A stretch of DNA of 48,548 nucleotides from Mycobacterium sp. IS-1264 (GTDB taxonomy: Bacteria; Actinomycetota; Actinomycetes; Mycobacteriales; Mycobacteriaceae), in the NCBI RefSeq assembly GCF_001954195.1, contig NZ_MBES01000019.1, positions 1-48,548 of the forward strand, written 5' to 3'. A program made the translations under genes and the position numbers. Of the stretch, positions 42,701 to 48,548 are shown in pieces (within the stretch, counting starts at the first letter, position 1; the number at the start of each line of letters is the position of its first letter). The notes beneath the pieces were generated by a model, which saw only the letters and a program-made list of their open reading frames with translations, had not been told where the DNA came from and ran no database searches.

Positions 42701-42908
42701 CGAAGCCTGCCCGTACTGGCTGCTGACGTACGCGGCGTCCAGCGACATCTTTCCCCACGATCCGACGTCCGACCAATGGTTCAGCGAGGGACAGTTCGCC
42801 GCGTACACCGAACTGGGCCGCGTCATCGCCGACGAAGCCGTCAAATGCGCCGCATCTCTACAACCCACGTCCAGCGGTGCCAGGCGGCGCACTGTGTCAG
42901 TCCCGTGA
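39744..42908 (+). CDS. large membrane-embedded patatin-like phospholipase
   Basis: A 1054-residue lipid hydrolase of the patatin/cPLA2 type. The oxyanion loop is LCLSGGGVRSA (G273-R277), the nucleophile S323 stands in ISVSGGGYAAG, and the catalytic D868 in ITDGGHYDNSGL. Four N-terminal helices (about 14-34, 66-86, 96-116, 140-160) and about six more (401-425, 466-490, 508-532, 549-568, 595-624, 641-661) lie in the protein; the latter group is inserted between S323 and D868. It should cleave acyl esters at the inner face of the membrane. GGGAGG precedes the ATG at 39744. The stop overlaps the convergent sigma factor by 12 bases. Confidence 0.9.
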   Translation: MRKRLSAMKKRLSAWLPIIALGMIVAGALSCFGVDGPCIRQLTRYAFGDPAIGEPRSQLSAPILSDVCLLVAYGLVLLGCALFYRARASSRAGRGIAAFVIAAVVIAVLANGIEDLLLWITPAQHGIGWRTAEAAATIKFCMIAVGAVGVLASLGIVLRDLMAWYRRLSIWHSCKGVSIPQMLRSVKLFRWIKTDAEAEPLPAPWWDDVLAPNDLPKPTETQEAVKKAVADSGQTAEAVIENQQRWLHSYSVPGVTDALKNRTEPLRALCLSGGGVRSACVAMGAMQVFSKPSSATDAVAKPSGNGSSAATLLDGLDYVISVSGGGYAAGARLLAVQDKQVDPQQKRTEKRKRNKQPEQGDKPQPPLPNVVPISKRFEEGSAEFDHIRSRSSYIADSPVGLLRALVEVLKNLVASLATIFTVPVIAGSALGWLLARIPIAAFPPVPDGRAAIDPNNGKYFPSLITHSAAYWALGFFALWAVAFTLYALFEEWKSSSRSSEDRQLLALRLARASAGFALVVFTLTIALPGLMRLCSGVSGQAPSTGGAFAALSGVVGLNYVAALIAMIWRDKNKLIKSAGMQTSPGLLKRILPPQVISLLLTVATFAVLLVVWLALLGSFAAGAFHYCARNGLGEHLAHLPPGIWWLGGVALTWLFIGFADVTSLSLHPFYRRRLAHTFAVRRAPDKGAPNEAVRYRDDEPTWLHWYGRTTNGPQFVFACAATITGPDRPAPGLNAVSYVMSADYIGGPALGWFHTEKLFEAAPPRIRRDLTVEAAVAVSGAAFASAMGRQNKGIEKLLAVSGARLGTWLPNPSFVTQLRDAEHRNDSGLDCLPRGWPKSLPTIRGGGYLYREILGINNIDARLVQITDGGHYDNSGLVEALRRRCGLIFVIDGGGDPPPLPIGLTDAIRLAKYELGVEITLNETGPYSVENITPGSGKHFAKDDALANLNSRITRGAVVKGDITYPAAAGLEKSAGILIFAKAVLCEACPYWLLTYAASSDIFPHDPTSDQWFSEGQFAAYTELGRVIADEAVKCAASLQPTSSGARRRTVSVP

Positions 42909-43880
42909 TTCCTTTGACAGCAATTGCGGAAGGCCGAAGTGCCGCAACGCTTCGACATCCTGGAAGGACACGACGTGACCGATACCGCGCGGCGCGAAAG
43001 TGAGTACGTGTAGGGCGTGCAGGCGATGCTGCCCACCGGCGGTCGCCGGGTACAGCGCCACCGCGGGTTGTCCATTGGCCGATGTCCGCACGACCGGGGT
43101 TTTGCCGAACGCACGCATGCGTGCGCCGAGAAAGGCGCCGATCGTGGCGTTGCCCCTAAACCAGGTGAGGAATGGTGGCATCTCGAAGAGGGCGTCCTCG
43201 GTCAAGACGGCGACCAGTTCGTCCACATCGGCGTTTTGAAACGCGGCCACATACCGGTCGAGCAGTTCACGCTGCCGCTCTTCCAATGGCGGCGCCGGCG
43301 AGTCGACATTTGCGGGCAGATGCGTGCGGGCCCGCTGCAGCGCGCTGTTCACCGCGGCGACGCTCAAATCGAGCAGTGTCGCGACTTCGGTTGCGGGCCA
43401 ACCCAATACCTCCCGTAGGATCAGCACCGCGCGCTGCCGCGGGGGGAGAAGTTGCAGCGCGGCCACGAAGGCCAGCCGCATGGACTCCCGTGCGGCCACC
43501 ACCTTGACCGGGTCACTTGTCGTGGCGGCCAACAGCGAATCGGGAGCGGGCTGCAGCCATGGCACCTCTGGGCTAGCCGCCATGACACGCGCGGTGGGGT
43601 CGTTGGCCGGCTCATGCAGATCCGACGGCAGCGGGCGCCGCTTTGCACGCTCGAGCGCCTTGATGAACGCCCGGGTGGCGATGCGGTACAACCACGTGCG
43701 CAGCGACGAGCGCCCCTCGAAATGCTCGTAGGCGCGCCACGCGTCCAAATAGACGTCCTGCACTACGTCTTCGGCGTCGTCGACGGATCCGAGCATGCGG
43801 TAGCCGTAGGCGATCAGCTCGGCCCGAAACGGCTCAGCCAGCCGCGCGAAGTCGTCGCCGTTGTCAGTGGTGATGCTCAT
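42897..43880 (-). CDS. ECF sigma factor with NTF2-like C-terminal domain
   Basis: A 327-residue sigma-70 family factor of the extracytoplasmic-function kind, similar in layout to mycobacterial SigG and SigJ. Region 2 is FRAELIAYGYRMLGSVDDAEDVVQDVYLDAW and region 4 is LPPRQRAVLILREVLGWPATEVATLL; after a linker an NTF2/SnoaL-like domain follows (about 205-325; FEMPPFLTWFRGNATIGAFL). Such tails modulate the sigma factor and can replace an anti-sigma factor, and indeed no anti-sigma gene is near. The ATG at 43880 (MSITTDNG) lies inside the end of the DUF899 gene; 43898 is possible. It overlaps the patatin gene at its 3' end. Confidence 0.9.
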   Translation of the reverse strand: MSITTDNGDDFARLAEPFRAELIAYGYRMLGSVDDAEDVVQDVYLDAWRAYEHFEGRSSLRTWLYRIATRAFIKALERAKRRPLPSDLHEPANDPTARVMAASPEVPWLQPAPDSLLAATTSDPVKVVAARESMRLAFVAALQLLPPRQRAVLILREVLGWPATEVATLLDLSVAAVNSALQRARTHLPANVDSPAPPLEERQRELLDRYVAAFQNADVDELVAVLTEDALFEMPPFLTWFRGNATIGAFLGARMRAFGKTPVVRTSANGQPAVALYPATAGGQHRLHALHVLTFAPRGIGHVVSFQDVEALRHFGLPQLLSKESRD

Positions 43881-44601
43881 GTTGATCCGGTGCCCCATAC
43901 GTGTCGTGCCAAGGCCATTCGTTGATGTAGCGCTGCCGGCCCAACGGGGTCAGATCGAGGAACCGGTAGGTGCTCAGCATGACATCGGCGCCGACACCGT
44001 AGGCCGAGTAGGTGTGAAACACCTTGCCGCCGTCCTGGACGAAAACGCTGATGCCTTGCCCGTCGGCACCATTGGTGGCCACGTATCCCAGCCCTTCGCG
44101 GATCAGCGTTTCCTTGTCCTTGTAGTTGTATTCGACCGGCGCGATCGATTCGTCGGTGCTGACGTGGAAGTCGTAGTTGAAGTCGGAACCGTGAGACGAG
44201 TACCAAGGCAGCCGCCATCCCATGCGGGCCTTGAACTCGTTGAGCCTCGGGTACGGCACGCGTGACACCAGCGCCAGCGTGGTGTCGGCGCCCTCGTTGA
44301 GATGGATCGGATCCGGCATGTTGTCCACGGCGAATGAGCAACTCGGACAGCCGTCGTCGATGTCGTGCAGCCACATGAAGTGGTAGACGATCAACTGGCC
44401 GCGGCCCTCGAACAGGTCGATCAGCGCGACCTCGCCGTCGGGTCCCTCGAAGACATAGTCCTTATCGATGGCCACCGCGGGAAGTGCGCGGCGCTGCTCG
44501 GCCAGCATCGCGAGCTGCCGGCTGGCGGCCTTTTCCCCGGCCAGCAGGTCGAGGCGTTCCGCCAGCCACTCCTCGCGCGTCGCCGTACGGGGGATTTTCA
44601 T
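43864..44601 (-). CDS. DUF899 thioredoxin-like protein
   Basis: A 245-residue protein of the DUF899 family, thioredoxin-like fold. The redox-type motif is DDGCPSCSFAVDN (C-P-S-C), with EEWLAERLDLLAGEKAASR at the N-terminus and DLTPLGRQRY near the end, both typical. The reaction is unknown. GGAGCG stands ahead of the ATG at 44601. It overlaps the sigma factor by 17 bases, so the pair is one operon. Confidence 0.92.
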   Translation of the reverse strand: MKIPRTATREEWLAERLDLLAGEKAASRQLAMLAEQRRALPAVAIDKDYVFEGPDGEVALIDLFEGRGQLIVYHFMWLHDIDDGCPSCSFAVDNMPDPIHLNEGADTTLALVSRVPYPRLNEFKARMGWRLPWYSSHGSDFNYDFHVSTDESIAPVEYNYKDKETLIREGLGYVATNGADGQGISVFVQDGGKVFHTYSAYGVGADVMLSTYRFLDLTPLGRQRYINEWPWHDTYGAPDQHEHHH

Positions 44602-44661
44602 TTTTCGCTCCTTTCCTCAGCGGTACTGAGGCAGCCACCCGCCAAAACTCATCGGTGGGGC

Positions 44662-44952
44662 TCAGGGTCGGCGACCGTGATAGGAGCCGATCACCGCCGC
44701 GTACATCACGACCGGCGGAGTGGCCAGGCGCTTGGCGAGTTCACGGTGGAATTCGCGGTGGGCGCCGCAGCCCTCGAACGGGTCTGTGGTGCCGTCGAAT
44801 GCGACGATGTGCATGAAGCCGACCCCGTCGTCGAACATCAGTACCTGGTAGTCGACCCCGCCAGGATCTCGGGCGGCCAGTTCGCGTAGCACGTCCTCGA
44901 TCAGCTCGCGGTTGCGTTGCGCGGCATCGGTGGTCGTGAAGTACTGCACCAC
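44662..44952 (-). CDS. small monooxygenase-like (ABM-fold?) protein
   Basis: A 96-residue soluble protein. The strand/helix order (VVQYFTTTDAAQRNRELIEDVLREL, YQVLMFDDGVGFMHIVAF, AHREFHRELAKRL, VVMYAAVIGSYHG) suggests the ferredoxin-like antibiotic-biosynthesis-monooxygenase fold, though no sure match is claimed. The GTG at 44952 has AGGAG seven bases ahead; an ATG at 44973 has its GGAGG too close. It is the first gene of the minus-strand set ending with the sigma factor. Confidence 0.7.
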   Translation of the reverse strand: MVQYFTTTDAAQRNRELIEDVLRELAARDPGGVDYQVLMFDDGVGFMHIVAFDGTTDPFEGCGAHREFHRELAKRLATPPVVMYAAVIGSYHGRRP

Positions 44953-45087
44953 GGCGGCTCTCCTCACCCGCATCACCTCCACCGGTACAGAGGGCGGCGG
45001 GCTGCCGATCTCATCGCCTCCGGCGCGATGAGTTTCACCGGCTCGAGTCCCCCATATAGGCGACCCCAATAGAAACCAGGAGGAGAA

Positions 45088-45510
45088 ATGAAACTCGACA
45101 ACGACGCGCGACAACTCGTCAGCGCAAACCCAGCGACGCTGGTCACGAACAATCGCGACGGCAGCCCCCAAGTCAGTGTGGTCTGGATCGTGGTGCAGAG
45201 CACCGCCGACGGCGATGACGAGCTGGTCGTCGCCCATCTGGAGGAGCACCAGAAGGTCCGAAACATTCGGCGTGATCCCCGCGTGGCGGTGACCATCGTG
45301 TCCGACGACCGCAGCGGCCTGCAGACGCCCTACTTGTCGATCAAGGGCACGGCGCGCATCGAGGAGGGCGGCGCGCCCGAACTGCTGGGCGAGATTGCCA
45401 CGGCGCTCCTCGGGCCGGGCACCGGTTTTCCGCCGCCCGGCTCGCCACCCGGATATCTGACTCGCATCACGATCGACAAGGTCGGCGGCGTCGGGCCCTG
45501 GGCGGCGTGA
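45088..45510 (+). CDS. PPOX-class F420-dependent oxidoreductase
   Basis: A 140-residue split-barrel flavin/F420 protein. Typical parts are LDNDARQLVSANPATLVTNN, GSPQVSVVWIVV, HQKVRNIRRDPRVAVTIV and LSIKGTARIEEGG. Family members reduce or bind F420 or haem; the substrate is unknown. AGGAGGAG directly precedes the ATG. It faces away from the minus-strand operon with 135 bases between. Confidence 0.92.
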   Translation: MKLDNDARQLVSANPATLVTNNRDGSPQVSVVWIVVQSTADGDDELVVAHLEEHQKVRNIRRDPRVAVTIVSDDRSGLQTPYLSIKGTARIEEGGAPELLGEIATALLGPGTGFPPPGSPPGYLTRITIDKVGGVGPWAA

Positions 45511-45629
45511 TGGCGGACGGCGTCGCTTCCGCAGAACTTCAGGAGTGAATCCAAGCGGTGCGTTAGGGTCTGGTTTGTAGCCGACTGCGGGCGAGGTAAG
45601 CAACGACTGCGAGATCCATCAGGGACGCG

Positions 45630-47567
45630 ATGCCGCTAAGTGAAGGTGCACAGTTCGCCGGCTATACCCTGGTGCGGCTGCTTGGCAGCGGTGGGATGGG
45701 CGAGGTGTATTTGGCCCGCCATCCTCGATTCCCGCGGCACGAAGCGCTCAAGGTGTTGCGGGCGGATGTCTCGGCCGATCCCGATTTCCAGCAGCGCTTC
45801 AATCGGGAGGCCGAGTTGGCGTCCCGGTTGTGGCACCCTCACATCGTCGGCGTGCATGACCGCGGCGAATTTGAAGGGCAACTGTGGATCACGATGGACT
45901 ACGTCGACGGCACCGACCTCGGCGAACTGGTCAGCACGCACTATCGCTCAGGAATGCCCGCCGAGGCGGCGCTGTCGGTGGTCAATGCCGTCAGCGACGC
46001 CTTGGACTACGCCCACCACCGCGGCTTGCTACACCGCGACGTCAAGCCCGCCAACATCATGGTCAGTCGGCCCGATGACGGTGGTACACCGCGAATCTTA
46101 TTGAGCGACTTCGGTATCGCCCGCCCGATCGATGACACCACCGGTCTCACGGTGACCAACATGGCGGTGGGAACCGTTAACTACAGCGCGCCCGAACAGC
46201 TCATGGGCGCGGCCCTCGACGGCCGCGCTGACCAATACGCGCTGGCGGCTACCGCCTACTACTTGTTGACCGGCACCAAGATGTTCTCCAACCTTCCCGC
46301 GGTAGCCGTGATCAGCGCTCACCTGACGGCGCCACCACCACTTCCCGGGGCCGTGCGCCCCGACCTTGCCAGCACCGATGCGGTCTTCGCCCGCGCCTTG
46401 GCTAAAGACCCTCGCCAGCGTTTCGAGCGGTGCGCCGACTTCGCGGCGGCCTTGGCCGACCGGCTGCGGATCGCCCCTCACCCAGGTGGCCCATACGCCG
46501 CAGCTCCGACGCCCGGGCCCGGTGACCGCCAGGCCTGGACAATGGTCAGGCCGGGACCGGCCCCAACGCCGCATCACGACTCTTCACCGCAGCCGCGACG
46601 GCGGTCGCGGCGCTGGGTCGCGGCCGTGGTCGCCGCCGTGATCTGCGTCGCTGGTGTAGGCGCGTATTTGGTCGTTTCGCACGGCGCCGATCGCCATGCC
46701 CCGCCGAGTTCGGGCGCCGCTGAGGGCGCCGCGCGGCTGGCCGCACAGAACTATCTCCAGGCGCTCTCGCGCGGGGACGCCTCCGCCGCTTTATCGTTGA
46801 GCGCCAAACCGCCGGCCACCACGGAGTGGGTCAGCGCCGATGCACTGCGCGCCCAATTGGCGTCGGCACCGATCACTGACATCACGGTCACCTCGGCTCC
46901 CCAGGCGTCGGGCGATGACCCCAGTAGCGTCCAGCACGTGATCTTGTCGGCGCGCTTCGGCGCGACGCTGTCACAGGCCCGAATCGCGTTGCGACGCAAC
47001 GGCAACGACTGGAAGCTCGACACCGCCACCGTGCCCATCGACATCGGTACGCCGGGGACCAAAAACGCCTCCTTCAAGGCCGTCGCACTGTTCGGAATCG
47101 CCACGAACGGAACGACGCCGGTCTCGGTTTTTCCTGGCCCCCTCCTCGTCTCATCGTCCAACCGATTCATCGACATCAGTGCGCAGGCAGCACCGGTGCT
47201 ACTGAACGCACTGTCTCCCAACGCCACCCACCCCAGCGTTCAACCCGTAGCGACGCTCAACGACACCGGCCTGCAGGCCGCCAAAGTGGCGGTCGACAAC
47301 TGGGAAAAATACTGCTATCACGGCGTCGCCCCGCCGCCAGAGTGCGGTCAAGGCTATTCCTCTGACAACACAGGCACCGTCACCAGTGCAGGCGACTTCT
47401 CCCAGGCCAAGCTCGCGTTCGATCCCACCACCATGAAAGTCGTTGTCTCGGGCACCATCAAATACACGGGGACCACATCGACTGGCAACCCCTTCGATGT
47501 GACCTATAACGCGTCTGGCACAGTCGATTTGACCAAGGATCCTCCGGCGTATGCGGTGCGCTCCTAA
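45630..47567 (+). CDS. membrane Ser/Thr protein kinase (PknF-like)
   Basis: A 645-residue kinase. The kinase domain (about 10-275) has GSGGMGEVY (G19-G24), K41 in [16 protein letters not shown] with D137, D160-F-G and the YSAPEQL segment. A proline-rich linker, one membrane helix (W329-V352 region: [21 protein letters not shown]) and an outside domain of about 290 residues follow. The latter carries a cysteine pair ([16 protein letters not shown]) and no PASTA repeat. AGGGA precedes the ATG. It probably senses an outside signal and phosphorylates inner partners. Confidence 0.92.
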   Translation: MPLSEGAQFAGYTLVRLLGSGGMGEVYLARHPRFPRHEALKVLRADVSADPDFQQRFNREAELASRLWHPHIVGVHDRGEFEGQLWITMDYVDGTDLGELVSTHYRSGMPAEAALSVVNAVSDALDYAHHRGLLHRDVKPANIMVSRPDDGGTPRILLSDFGIARPIDDTTGLTVTNMAVGTVNYSAPEQLMGAALDGRADQYALAATAYYLLTGTKMFSNLPAVAVISAHLTAPPPLPGAVRPDLASTDAVFARALAKDPRQRFERCADFAAALADRLRIAPHPGGPYAAAPTPGPGDRQAWTMVRPGPAPTPHHDSSPQPRRRSRRWVAAVVAAVICVAGVGAYLVVSHGADRHAPPSSGAAEGAARLAAQNYLQALSRGDASAALSLSAKPPATTEWVSADALRAQLASAPITDITVTSAPQASGDDPSSVQHVILSARFGATLSQARIALRRNGNDWKLDTATVPIDIGTPGTKNASFKAVALFGIATNGTTPVSVFPGPLLVSSSNRFIDISAQAAPVLLNALSPNATHPSVQPVATLNDTGLQAAKVAVDNWEKYCYHGVAPPPECGQGYSSDNTGTVTSAGDFSQAKLAFDPTTMKVVVSGTIKYTGTTSTGNPFDVTYNASGTVDLTKDPPAYAVRS

Positions 47568-47609
47568 GCAGAGATCAAAGTCCACGCCTGAACCGAGGAG
47601 GCGAATCCT

Positions 47610-48491
47610 ATGCCGTTGAGCGAAGGTGCAGCGTTTGCCGGCTACACGGTGGTGCGGCTGCTGGGCACGGGCGAGATGGCCGAGGTGTATTTGGTCCGGC
47701 ATCCCCGGTTACCGAGATTGGAGGCGCTCAAGGTTCTGCGTGCGGATCTATCGGGCGACCGAAACTTTCAGCAACGGTTCATCAGCGAGGCCGATCGGGC
47801 CTCGGGGCTGTGGCATCCCCATATCGTCGGGGTGCACGACCGCGGCGAATTCAACGGTCAGCTCTGGATCGCGATGGACTATGTCGACGGCCCCAACCTA
47901 CGCGAAGTCCTGTCCCGGCACCCGTCGGGACTCACTCCCGCCGAGGTGCTCGCGGTGGTGAGCGGCGTCGGCGACGCGTTAGACCATGCTCATCACCGTG
48001 GCCTGCTACACCGCGACGTCAAGCCGGCCAACATCATGATCAGCCATCCCGACGACGGCGGCACACCACGAATCTTGTTGAGCGACTTCGGCATCGCCCG
48101 CCCTGCCGAGGACGACGACGTGACCACCAGCGTGGTGACAGACACCATCAAAACGATGGGAACGTTCAACTACGCCGCACCCGAACTCCTGCGCGGAGCC
48201 GCACTCGATGGCCGCGCCGACCAATACGCACTGGCCGCCACGGCCTACCACATGCTGACGGGCGTCCAGCCATTTGCCGACGCCAACCCCATCTCCGTGA
48301 TCCGCGCGCACCTGACCGCGCCCCCTCCCCGCCCCGGAGCCATGCGCTCTGAGCTGGCCAACACTGACGCTGTCTTCGCGCAGGCCTTGGCCAAGGATCC
48401 CGCCCAGCGCTTCGCCCGTTGCAGCGACTTCGCCGCCGCCCTGGCGGGCCAACTCCAAACCCCGCCCACCCTGGCCAGCGCCTCCAAATAG
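47610..48491 (+). CDS. soluble Ser/Thr kinase paralogue with altered glycine loop
   Basis: A 293-residue kinase alone, without membrane helix or outside domain. It is a close paralogue of its neighbour (both begin MPLSEGA-x-FAGYT-x-VRLLG). K41, D136 ([10 protein letters not shown]) and D159-F-G are intact, but the nucleotide loop is GTGEMAEVY, with alanine in place of the third glycine and glutamate for glycine. It could be a slow kinase or a pseudo-kinase-like partner. GAGGAGG precedes the ATG, 42 bases after the upstream kinase, so the two probably share a transcript and came from tandem duplication. Confidence 0.9.
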   Translation: MPLSEGAAFAGYTVVRLLGTGEMAEVYLVRHPRLPRLEALKVLRADLSGDRNFQQRFISEADRASGLWHPHIVGVHDRGEFNGQLWIAMDYVDGPNLREVLSRHPSGLTPAEVLAVVSGVGDALDHAHHRGLLHRDVKPANIMISHPDDGGTPRILLSDFGIARPAEDDDVTTSVVTDTIKTMGTFNYAAPELLRGAALDGRADQYALAATAYHMLTGVQPFADANPISVIRAHLTAPPPRPGAMRSELANTDAVFAQALAKDPAQRFARCSDFAAALAGQLQTPPTLASASK

Positions 48492-48548
48492 TGCTGGCCG
48501 GCCTGGCGGGCGGCTTCGCGGTCTTGGGCCGCGCGCTGGGCGGCGTCG
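48492..48548. other. window end, no gene assigned
   Basis: 57 bases after the kinase stop. The minus strand reads DAAQRAAQDREAARQAGQ with strong third-position GC, which could be a fragment of a neighbouring gene, but the frame has no stop before running into the kinase gene. Confidence 0.3.

Noticed and set aside
48245..48548. Minus open frame entering from the right edge
   Set aside because: Its first 19 codons look coding, but it then runs antisense through the kinase; too little to call.
1..48548. tRNA, rRNA, CRISPR, transposase or phage genes
   Set aside because: None found on reading both strands; the window length equals that of phage lambda, but the content is plainly mycobacterial.

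Overview
The window looks like chromosomal DNA of a non-tuberculous Mycobacterium, most likely a slow grower. The evidence is high-GC DNA with strong third-position GC, many GTG starts, and typical mycobacterial families: an MMPL transporter, a Ddn-like deazaflavin oxidoreductase, an F420/PPOX-type protein, a PrrB-like sensor kinase, an Eis-like acetyltransferase, a one-domain FadE, PASTA-free transmembrane Ser/Thr kinases, and a small protein with the AMAREMERL tail. Species cannot be fixed from the sequence alone. No tRNA, rRNA, CRISPR array, insertion sequence or prophage was recognised.

Layout. 1-517: a TetR gene broken by a fold-back; its first part lies in inverted orientation and a 77-bp perfect inverted repeat marks the junction. 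571-2843: DUF1214 protein and sulfotransferase, translationally coupled. 2848-5571 (minus): class I aldolase, then a Tat-exported catalase-like protein coupled to a cytochrome b561. 5883-10982 (plus): TetR, phosphotransferase, D-aminoacylase-type amidohydrolase and Rieske oxygenase. 11068-13283: small membrane protein, Ddn-like protein and an orphan PrrB-like kinase. 13376-19941: remnant of a short-chain dehydrogenase, TetR/FadE pair, Eis-like protein, P450 with an HdeA-like lipoprotein, MFS exporter and an NTF2-like protein. 19998-24892: a TetR facing an operon of an unknown protein and an FAD monooxygenase, then hemerythrin, a 55-aa protein and a second FAD monooxygenase. 25020-26146: hemolysin III-type membrane protein and an unknown protein.

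26229-29210 is an unusual regulatory unit. A sensor kinase (plus) and an OmpR-type regulator (minus) converge and overlap by 19 bases; the regulator sits behind a COG4705-like membrane protein. The same direct repeat (CGCTGAGA twice, 11 bases start to start) lies in front of the kinase and in front of the membrane protein/regulator pair, which suggests one autoregulated system. 29211-32137 is an MMPL transporter with its own TetR and tandem operator-like repeats.

32290-38696: an unknown 151-aa protein, a 977-aa fusion of a cyclooxygenase-like haem peroxidase with a catalase-like domain (a candidate oxylipin or lipid-peroxide enzyme), and a large ATP-dependent LuxR regulator. 39090-42908: two overlapping small genes (113 and 38 aa) and a 1054-aa membrane patatin phospholipase. 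42897-45510: an ECF sigma factor with an NTF2-like tail, DUF899, a small monooxygenase-like protein and a PPOX-type protein. 45630-48491: two tandem Ser/Thr kinases, one membrane-bound with an outside domain, the other soluble with an altered glycine loop.

The strongest leads are the convergent two-component system with matched repeats, the peroxidase-catalase fusion, the patatin whose catalytic dyad is split by a membrane region, the very small overlapping membrane protein, and the fold-back at the left edge, which may be an assembly artefact.
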